NCBI GenBank assembly: GCA_918807975.1
Contig: OU964934.1
Location: 11,656,001-11,720,000 of the forward strand
Reading direction: 5' to 3'
From: Aplidium turbinatum
Taxonomy: Eukaryota > Chordata > Ascidiacea > Aplousobranchia > Polyclinidae
Length of the DNA: 64,000 nt
Of this stretch, positions 56,122 to 64,000 are shown piece by piece. Within the stretch, counting starts at the first letter, position 1; every line of letters begins with the position of its first letter. The notes under the pieces are model-generated. The model worked only from the letters and a program-made list of their open reading frames with translations, was not told the origin of the DNA and did no database searches. The translations under genes were made by a program, and so were the position numbers.

Positions 56122-58045
56122 CTAAACATGAGAGCTTTTAACCTACGCTGTTCCCAGCTAGCAAAAATTATAACGCATTTGTAAGTCATAAGCGAGTGAT
56201 TGAATGTGACATGGCGCTGGAGTGCCCTAAGTGATTTTATTACATTTTTGAAGGCAAGTTTCGTGGAATTGATCGTCTGCGACTAGAGCTGTTTTTAGTA
56301 TTCAATCAATCAATCAACAGTATCATAGCCGATGCGGCCTTTGATGAACTAGATGCTCAGTTCGTAAATTTTTCCAGTGTTCCCTTTGTCGCGCAGTGTC
56401 CCAAAGTGTTCTTGGTTGGCTGATTGATGTATTGAAATTGGATATAAATGTTGTTCGTTGTCTGCCACGAGCATCATTTTATTATTATTTTAAAAACATT
56501 ATGTATATTGTTTTCACAGCATTAGCGAGGCCTCTATTCTAAGCACTTCTACGATATCTTTAGCAGCTCTGTAGCTTTTAAGAAGTTGTTGTTTTAAACA
56601 GATTTCATGGTAGATCTCACTGGTGAAAGAATTTTAATTTGTTATATTTTATTTATCCTACTTGTGCCTTTCTAGATACTGAAAAAGTCGCCTTTACGTT
56701 AGTGAAAGCTTTATCAATAAATTATACAAGTTTTCGAACCTCACTGATTTTATTTAGGCTACTTATTATGTTTAATTGTTCGGTTCCATCCTAAGTGAAG
56801 GATCCTTGTATAAATTTTCATCCTCAATGACACTGAGAAACCAGAACAGAGGTTGAAAGACATAAGCATCTATTTCTTTCATTTAAGCTTTTTCCTTTTT
56901 TTTGTATTCTTGAAAATGTAGGTACTTTTTTGTTTCTTTCTGGAACAACCTTGTCAGTACATGCAGGTTTCAATTAGATCTGTTCTTTTATCTTTTTTTT
57001 GTTTGTTTCTTAGTCCTCACAAAGCAAAAAAAAATTCTATTCAAAGAACGTTAAACGTCGGATTTACTTTAAAAGTTCTTAATAAAATAGCCTATAACAA
57101 AATTCATCATTAAAAAACTTAACTCTGAAATGAAACAGAATGAAATAATAACCGAATAATTAAAATTGAATGAAGCTGTTCACTAAGCATTTAGTTCAAT
57201 AACATGATAGGCTACGTTCTTCTGGTGTGAACTAAGCTATCACAAGGTGCTTCAGGTGATAGTCTGACTCTCTGTTGAGCATGGCAGAATAAAAGGCAGG
57301 ACCATGTTGCTGTAAATCAACCAAAAATGCAAAATACTTAAAAAAAAAAATATAGGCTAATGTTATTTTGTGATATTTAAAAAAACATTATAGCCTAGGC
57401 CTATGTAAAACATCATATAAGTTTTGTGATAATATAAAATAGTCGATAACTTATATGACGAAGTAAAACGGTGGCCTGACCTGTCAAGCATAGGAGGAGC
57501 AACAAGAATAGCGGAGGTACGTGACGTGTGGAAGCAAATGACAGCCCACTTTCGGCTCGGAAACTGCACTGTAGACTATATAGCCTAGGCCTACACGAAT
57601 AGCGGCCATAGATCTTTTTTGGTAAGGTATTTTAGTTCTTTTGTATTTCCTTTTGATTTTAAATTTTTCTGAAAGAATTGTTATCGTGCCAAATTTTTTA
57701 ACTTAATTACTTAAGCTATATCTGTCTCGAGCAAGTTTAAAGTAACGTCCACGTTTCGTCGCTTCTACCTTTTTCTAGACCGCTGTTATGTTGATATGTA
57801 TTGTTGTCGCTGTGATGATCAGAAATAAAAAACAACTAAACTGAATGTCTCGCGTCAATTGTTCTGATTAATTTGAGAAAACTAGGTGTTGATTAAAATT
57901 GGTTTTGAGGTCAGCGTGTACAACGGATCTGCTGGAATGAGTGACGACTTCGTTGAAGCGCAAGATATCGTAGTCTTGTTCTGGGAAAATAATTTCCACA
58001 GACAAGATAACAGCCTTGTAAACTAAGTAGACAAGTAGCCAAAAG
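56122..58045. other. Intergenic, repeats only
   Basis: Holds a (TCAA)n tract (about 56304-56320), a copy of repeat family D (56665-56860, inverted relative to its ORF-like part) and a short plus-strand coding-like stretch (57441-57584) reading VKRWPDLSSIGGATRIAE that I cannot place. No host gene seen. Confidence 0.45.
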
Positions 58046-58046
58046 C

Positions 58047-58211
58047 CAGGGCCGTTGAGAGGATAATACATTTATAAAAAAAAAATAGCAATAGGTTATA
58101 TCCAAAGAATACGCGGTAATTTCTTTAAAATTTCGAGGCCCTTGCAAAGGTTTCGAGCACCTAAAATCATGCCGGGCCCGGGTCCAAAAATACCCCCTGT
58201 TAACGCTACTG
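58047..58211 (+). mobile_element. hAT-like MITE, family H, copy 4
   Basis: Starts CAGGGCCGTTGAGAGGATAA and ends CCCCTGTTAACGCTACTG. No exact 8-bp duplication could be confirmed. Confidence 0.65.
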
Positions 58212-58417
58212 CCTATAAGTTAATTATATAATAATATTTGTTGACAAACTCTATTCTGTTATAGGCTAATACAACACGTACGTCTCGTAGGCTCAAGCTT
58301 TTACTTCATGACCCACAGAAAATTTTGAAAGTAGAGTCAAATTTATACTCTTAACTTTTAAACTAAATAATAAGTTAAATCAACCCAAAACTAATACTGA
58401 CTGAGTGATAAGCCAAC

Positions 58418-58592
58418 GTACTTCCAAAGACAGCTCTCCATTCAGCGGCATCTAGTGGATGGCATCATTCAAACAACACTCGGCAACGTCATTCTGTCAA
58501 ACTTAGTGACCGAGCCTATGTCAGTGGTTCAAAGCCTCTGCTAGGATTAAGCTCACCAAGAAGGTTTCTCAGGATAAAAATTCCCTCAATCG
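58418..58592 (+). repeat. Dispersed repeat family A, copy 4
   Basis: Contains CTCTCCATTCAGCGGCATCT and AGCCTATGTCAGTGGTTCAA and ends in a degenerate TCAA tail. Confidence 0.6.
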
Positions 58593-58899
58593 TTGTTCAG
58601 CAAACTAGAGTGTTTTTATATTCAGAGCGTTTAGAATACGGTAGCCTACGCTAGATTTAACTTGTAAGGAAATGCGAGATATGGTGTTTGAATACCCCTT
58701 TACAGTAAAAATCCACCTCAGTGGGTTTACAACTCAACCTCATAAGTTTTCGAAGCAAGCTAACCTAAATTTAAAGAAGAAAAAAGTGATCTGGTGAACT
58801 AAGGGGTTGTACAAACAGGACATGACTACGGTTGTCAGAACGGTTGTTAGAACTACTAAACAATAATAGCCTACGGTTGTCAGAACTACTAAAAAGAGG

Positions 58900-59040
58900 A
58901 TCAGTACGGTATTGTTTTATTAAAAGTGCATGGAGAATCAGAGTCAATTGATTCTCCAAGCGCTTTTAATAAAAAATACCGTAGGCTACTGATATACCGT
59001 ATTGATTCTCCATGCACTTTTAATAAAAAAAAATACCGTA
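58900..59040. repeat. Local inverted and direct repeats of ATTGATTCTCC words
   Basis: The block with GAGAATCAGAGTCAATTGAT, TTCTCC and CTTTTAATAAAA occurs three times in alternating orientation between 58910 and 59038, giving cruciform potential. Cause unknown. Confidence 0.55.
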
Positions 59041-59219
59041 CTGAATTGATAAGTTACTTGATGGAGAGTCGCTGGCCTGCTGCTTCTTAGTTACGAGATC
59101 CCCTTACCTTAACGGAACTCAATAAATGTAAAAAAAAGGATGGTAGGCTTACAGGGTAGATCTATAGAGTATGACAAAATCCGTTTTCATTTAAGCAATC
59201 CTTACCGCTGCGGTGTCAA

Positions 59220-59720
59220 TTTTAATTGTTGGTCTCCCTCGTTCTAACATGAAACGTTGGGGTTGACTTGAAATGCACAAATGACAGGGGTTGTCCGTAA
59301 AAAAATGTCCTCATAAAATTGCAAAAAAAAAAATGACCTCTCTCCTCCCATTTCCGAAAAATGTCAGCATTGTGTTCTGCTAGTGTTACAGTGTTGAACA
59401 GGTCATGTGGAATGTCTCTATTTGCCAAATATGGCTGCTGTGAGTGCAAAAAACAATTTTGTCGAGTGATTGAATCATTGATTGCTAAAAAGAAAAGTCT
59501 TATTTTCCTAACATGGCCTTCGCACTGCAAGGTTGAGCAAAGGGAAAGATACGAGGCAAGTGTCCTCTCACTTCGCACACACGTAGCCTATCGAATTTTC
59601 GCACAAAAAGATTGTGTGACCAGAACTAGAATGCAGCGCAGCAGCGTCAAACATTTGACGAGTATCTTACTCCGGTTCTATAGTTTGGATCTGGTTCAAA
59701 TTTGGAACCGGTTCTAATGG
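59220..59720. other. Open frames on both strands, unassigned
   Basis: About 118-codon frames are open on both strands (plus 59361-59717, minus 59578-59222). Neither has a recognisable domain, splice context or repeat partner in the window. Coding status is unknown. Confidence 0.25.
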
Positions 59721-59980
59721 ATCTGTTATTCTGAAATGGTCACCCTTGCTACATTGTTGATTTTTGTGCGTGACTGAACCGCTCCATATTTCGCAATCAG
59801 ACGCGAAACCTGGTGAAATCGATATGGGAACGCAAAGTCAGATGATTTGGAAAATGATTTTGGTGTTTGTACTACAAAAAAGGATGTCCGTATCTCAGGA
59901 ACCCCCTTCCCTACAAAATTCCGCAATTTACAACCCCATAACTGCGGATGTTTTTATATACAGCCCCCAAGTCATAGAAC

Positions 59981-60432
59981 CAGGGCAGTTGAGAGGATAA
60001 TTTGGGCCTTGCCAACAGGAAGCCCGGGCCTCACAAACAAGACATTTTGAAAGAAAACTATAGAATATGTTTTAATTGAATCTTTATCCTCGGACTGGGA
60101 AAACTTAGAGAGCTTAATTCTAGCAGTTTCGCATAGGCCAACTTGTAGAGACTTTGAACCACTGACGCAGACCTGTCACGGAGATTGACAGAGTGAAGTT
60201 TACGATTGTTGAAGTGTTGTTGACGGGAAATTATTCCATCCATTAGGTGCCGTTGAATGGAGAGCAGTCCTGAGTGTGCGTTGCTTAAGCGCACACCCCC
60301 ATAGTCGAAGCAGCGCCGCTTGATCTTGAAGCTTTTTTGTTCACGAGCTAAACAACTGAGGTGCTTTCTCTGTTCTAGTCCCTCGAAAGATTCTGGGCCC
60401 CTAAAATTGGCCTGGATTTTGCTGTTTGGGTA
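59981..60432 (+). mobile_element. hAT-like MITE, family H, interrupted by repeat family A
   Basis: The left part (59981-60060, CAGGGCAGTTGAGAGGATAA) and right part (60375-60432, CGAAAGATTCTGGGCCCCTA) belong to family H. Between them lies a reverse-orientation family A copy, so family A inserted later. Confidence 0.6.
60064..60330 (-). repeat. Dispersed repeat family A, copy 5 (longest, inverted)
   Basis: The minus strand keeps an open frame across the whole copy: SNAHSGLLSIQRHLMDGIIS, then LHSVNLRDRSASVVQSLYKL. The same frame is readable in pieces in copies 2-4, which suggests that the family was protein coding (probably the end of a LINE ORF). Confidence 0.6.
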
Positions 60433-60434
60433 CC

Positions 60435-61495
60435 TATGCAACAACGGAACATTATCAACGCAGTGGAATTTATTTTGAATTTTAGAAGTCGTTAATAACT
60501 TTCACTCCAAGCTGTAACGAAAACTACACAACGCAAATGCGAAAGTTTTGTGCTGAAAATGATATAGGCCACGTATTGTGGTCTATTTTACTTCATAAGG
60601 GCGAACCCGGCAAACTAGACATTTAGCTGCATGAAACAAGTAGGCTATAGCTTGTACGTTAATGTAAAGTTTTCTTTTATTTAAATGCGAATAATCAATG
60701 CAAACAAAAAGTGATAAAATCTGATGGCACAGTCGTAAAAAAAGGAAAAATCAATTCAAAACATCTTTGGAATAAATATCGGTTCAAGCGAGCGACTTGT
60801 GGTAACATGTAGCAAAACAGTTTTCGAAAACTTGATGTCATATTCTGGTTTTGAAACGGCTGTGGTTCCATGTTTACCTAATGCAGCTGAAGGATTACAA
60901 TATTCTTCATCTTGACATTTAGTTAACAAAACAAAGCATGGCAAGAAAGAAAATAGGCTAGACATTTCTGTCCTAATACCGGGGCAAAAGAAACAACCAC
61001 GGTGTAGGCCAACACTGTTTTGTTTCTCAATGAACAAAAAGCGATCGAGGAAACTTTCCATGATGGCCTCTTGTTACTGTTCCTCAATTCCCACACGACG
61101 CCAAATATGACTTTTGTCATTCAACGCAATATGACGGTCGTGACATCACTAAGAGAGTCACATCATACCCTTTTTACGCATACCGTGTACTGTACAAGTA
61201 TGGTTATTGGTTATCCAACATGCCAAAGTGGATAGACACTTGCGTAATATTCAGTATTTATGTCAAAAACAAATAGAAAAACACTTTGAAATTGGTACAT
61301 CCATTTTTCTCCTACAAGTTTGTTCCACACAAACACATCACGCTAAGGAATATTTCTGAATTATATTTCTTGTGATAAATTTAAAAAAAATGTTGTTTAA
61401 CGGAAGTTATTCATTCCTTAAGTAAATTTTACAAGGCGTGGGATTACTGCCACGAATACTTTGTTATCATTGCGTGTAATAAACAAAAAGTTGTG
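60435..61495. other. Intergenic between repeats and GMCL1, nothing recognised
   Basis: AT-rich with short unconvincing frames on both strands and no repeat ends. It should contain the GMCL1 3' flank. Confidence 0.4.
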
Positions 61496-61501
61496 TTTAT
61501 T
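61496..61501 (-). terminator. Candidate polyadenylation signal of GMCL1
   Basis: AATAAA on the minus strand (TTTATT on plus), about 340 bp past the GMCL1 stop codon. No nearer canonical signal was noticed. Confidence 0.35.
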
Positions 61502-61841
61502 TCAAGAGAAAAAATTTTAAGTCGCAGAAGAGCAGTACTTAGGCCTACCGATTTTTCGTGACAAAGAACCATTTCAAACCTTGTAGAACTTCTAAACAAG
61601 CTCAGTACGCAATAAATGAGAATATAAGAGTAATTAGTCAACAGTAAAAATAACTAAATAATTTAATTTCGTTTATGAAAATATTATACTCAAAAATAAC
61701 AATACTGTAATGCACTTCATGGGTAAATCAAAAACATTGTGAAACTACTTGAGAATACGACATAAAACAACCCATTGTTTAAAATGAGAAAAAATGAAGA
61801 AAAAGTCCCAAAACTAAAACTGTATTCAAGTGTACCGGCCG

Positions 61842-64000
61842 TCAATTGGCCAAGCCTTTTTGATCGTCGTCATTCTGTGCTGACGTCAAGGAAGGGTTGA
61901 TGGTATAGGAACTGTTTCCCATGTCATGGCCAGACACAACACGGAAAGAGGCGGAGACCATCAGAGGGAAAGTTGGCTTGTTTGCTGCACCTGAAGCAAA
62001 TTAAATAGAGTCGAAAGATACTAGAGAAAAAGTTACAGGTCGATTTAGAATTGTCTCAAATTTTTTTCTGCTAACTTACACAAAAACTATGACAAAAAAG
62101 ATATTGAACGCAATCATATCCTGACAGTGTCTGCCAAACGCCAAAACGAATATACAATTGATGGAAAAGGGAGAAAATCAAGGAATTTGCCACTGACAAC
62201 AACACCTAGCAATCAGTTCCTCTAAGTGACAAAAGACAAAGCATCAATATAAAAAACAATGAACAAAAACTATGAAGATAATTAACTTACCATTGTCGAA
62301 CGTAATCACCGATTTTTCTTCATCTTTTTCTAATGACAAACGCCGAGGACCAACCGCAAGGGCCCAATTCATTTTGCCGTTCTTGTCGAGAGAAAAAAGT
62401 TTTAATTGATAAATAATCTTGCGATAAACCGACATGCCCGCAGATGCAACCCGCCGCTGAGAGTGCACATTGCGTTTCAAACACAATGTTTTAATTGGCT
62501 GCAGAAAAAGAATAAATTTATTGCAAAACAGCTTAACATGAAGTGAATACATAACCTTGGAGCCCAACTTGCCTATTGACTTTTAAAGTGAAATAGATTT
62601 CAGTTAAAACTAAACAGTTCACATATAACCAAATACATTGTGGGCAATGTTAGGATGCCTGTCCAACCAGCAGAAGTCTCCACTTCACAACGTTCCGAGC
62701 GCTAGTAAAGCTGAAACCAAGTAAAAACAAACGAAACCATATACAGTCTAACAACTCTTGGGTTGAAGTAGGTTACCATTGGACATGCTTTGTCAAATTG
62801 CCGGTTACAAAACAGCGTGTAAACGGAATCTTTACCAAAAAGAAAAAGTTTAAATATAATTGGTTAAAAGACCTGTGAATTGTATGTTACAAGCAAGTCT
62901 AATCCAAAGTTATAACCATTCCATCTCCAACAGTGATCTGTATCACTTAATAGTATGCGGCCGCATCGCAAGCTGTCTTTGTCAAGCGACGCTGTTTGTG
63001 CAGGTCCGGTATCCACGCCTTGCTCCATGCGTAACATGGTCAACCAACGGTGTCGGTAAAGCGGTGCCAGCCAGAATTGTGGTATAATGCCATCTTTTTC
63101 AAGCTGAAAGTAGACAGAGTTAGACAAAAAAAAATTCCCAAAAATGATCAAGCTACATAATCAACTAGGAAAGAAAAAAGCGTTTCCTGAAATTTACAGT
63201 GTTACTGGTACTTAGTTCAGTGAACGTACACGACACAACATCAGGAACGCTAGCAAAATTTAGATTAATTCACTTCTCGTTCAAAATAAAAACATGTTTG
63301 CGCTCTTCTTTTGTATGAGAAGTTGTTTTTAGACTACATTTCATTGGGGTCAAATATCTGGGCATGCTTCGAGCAGCCAATTGATGGTAGAGTCCTCCAG
63401 CGTAGGTAAACCAACAGTCCTTGGTGGAGTAAAAATTGGGCAGTGATAGAGTATGATCAAGCAAATACAATGATTGACGGTCAATGCCTAAACTAACATT
63501 ACATCACAGTCATGTCACTGTGAAGTAGCAACATAACTAACCTCTATGCAGCACCCAAAGTCTCGCATGATATTGCAAAATCGAACGGCCTGGAAAACTT
63601 GAACGTATTTTAATCCCTTTTCAGATAGCAAAAATACTACACCTGTTTTATAGTACTCATCAGAAAAGTAACTTTTGATAGCCACACTTTTGTCTTTATC
63701 TGATTTTGCTAAAAGCATTTTTTTCTGTTCACAGGAAGAAATTCTTAAGAATAGCCACATTTTAAGCATAGAGTAAACATCCATTTCTACTTGCAAAACA
63801 AACAGTTCATCAGAATTAATGATTCTTTGCATGAGGAGTTCATCAATTTGGACTACAAAGTCTGGGTTCTTTGTTTGCAGCATTAGGTTGTTTGCCAGCC
63901 ATTTCAAACAAGCCTTCTCAACTTCGGGTTGTCCGTAAACTTGAGCTTTCTTGTAAAAGCAACAGACATTTTGGGAACAAACAGCATCTAACATCACCTG
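61842..64000 (-). CDS. GMCL1: Germ cell-less-like protein (BTB-BACK family), C-terminal part
   Basis: Four exons are visible on the minus strand: from the window edge (about 63997) to 63542, then 63103-62873, 62498-62291 and 61990-61842, all in matching phase with GT-AG borders. They encode the BACK-like region (ACLKWLANNLM), then VEMDVYSMLKMWLFLRI, then FWLAPLYRHRWLTMLRMEQG, then LRCGRILLSDTDHCWRWNGY and NFGLDLLVTY, and end in a variable tail stopping at 61844-61842. These blocks, in this order, match my memory of vertebrate GMCL1 closely. The N-terminal BTB domain is outside the window. Germ cell-less proteins are nuclear-envelope-linked BTB proteins and act as Cul3 adaptors in germ-cell fate. 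In flies the target is a receptor tyrosine kinase, which is known biology and not evidence from this locus. Confidence 0.93.

Noticed and set aside
59361-59717. A plus-strand gene of 118 codons
   Set aside because: The opposite strand is equally open and no domain or codon pattern supports either. Listed only as unassigned.

Overview
This is a window of animal nuclear DNA. Genes are split by many GT-AG introns and sit among dense, mostly decayed mobile elements. Three host loci are recognisable. They are a multidomain RhoGAP of the ARHGAP12/15/27 type (+ strand, 10966-31619), a receptor tyrosine kinase with Ig-like domains (- strand, 50411-38920, 5' end not found), and the 3' part of a germ cell-less (GMCL1-like) BTB/BACK gene (- strand, from the right edge down to 61842). 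Short introns, AT-rich noncoding DNA, a Penelope-like element, several LINE families and a tRNA-derived SINE suggest a compact invertebrate deuterostome. An ascidian tunicate is my best guess, at low confidence.

Layout. 1-3177: 3' part of a fossil Ty3/gypsy element with its 3' LTR, invaded by a 5'-truncated LINE. 3178-8460: a hAT-type MITE with an exact 8-bp target duplication, two copies of a dispersed repeat, and an 888-bp foldback element with 9-bp target duplications that carries a tRNA-Arg-like segment in both arms. 8460-10530: a decayed unrecognised coding region, a small foldback repeat with telomere-like words, and a Penelope-like fragment. 10966-31619: the RhoGAP in 24 exons whose phases all join (SH3, WW domains, PH, long linker, RhoGAP with arginine finger). 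Its introns and 3' flank hold about 16 copies of one short palindromic MITE family. 31620-38900: no host gene seen; MITEs and LINE debris. 38920-50411: the receptor kinase in 15 phase-consistent exons. Its 3' UTR runs straight into a hAT MITE, and its introns hold a SINE and a near-perfect palindrome. 53621-56113: a hAT transposon interrupted by a second hAT that contains a LINE fragment. 56114-61841: no host gene seen, only repeats. 61842-64000: GMCL1.

The three host genes are not an operon and no shared pathway is evident. A RhoGAP regulates actin through Rho-family GTPases, the kinase is a surface receptor, and GMCL1 is a cullin-adaptor/nuclear-envelope type protein. The points most worth a second look are the two foldback elements with tRNA-like cores, the block-like distribution of the palindromic MITE and of the TAGGCCTA word family in opposite territories, the nested hAT series, and the MITE-supplied 3' end of the kinase.
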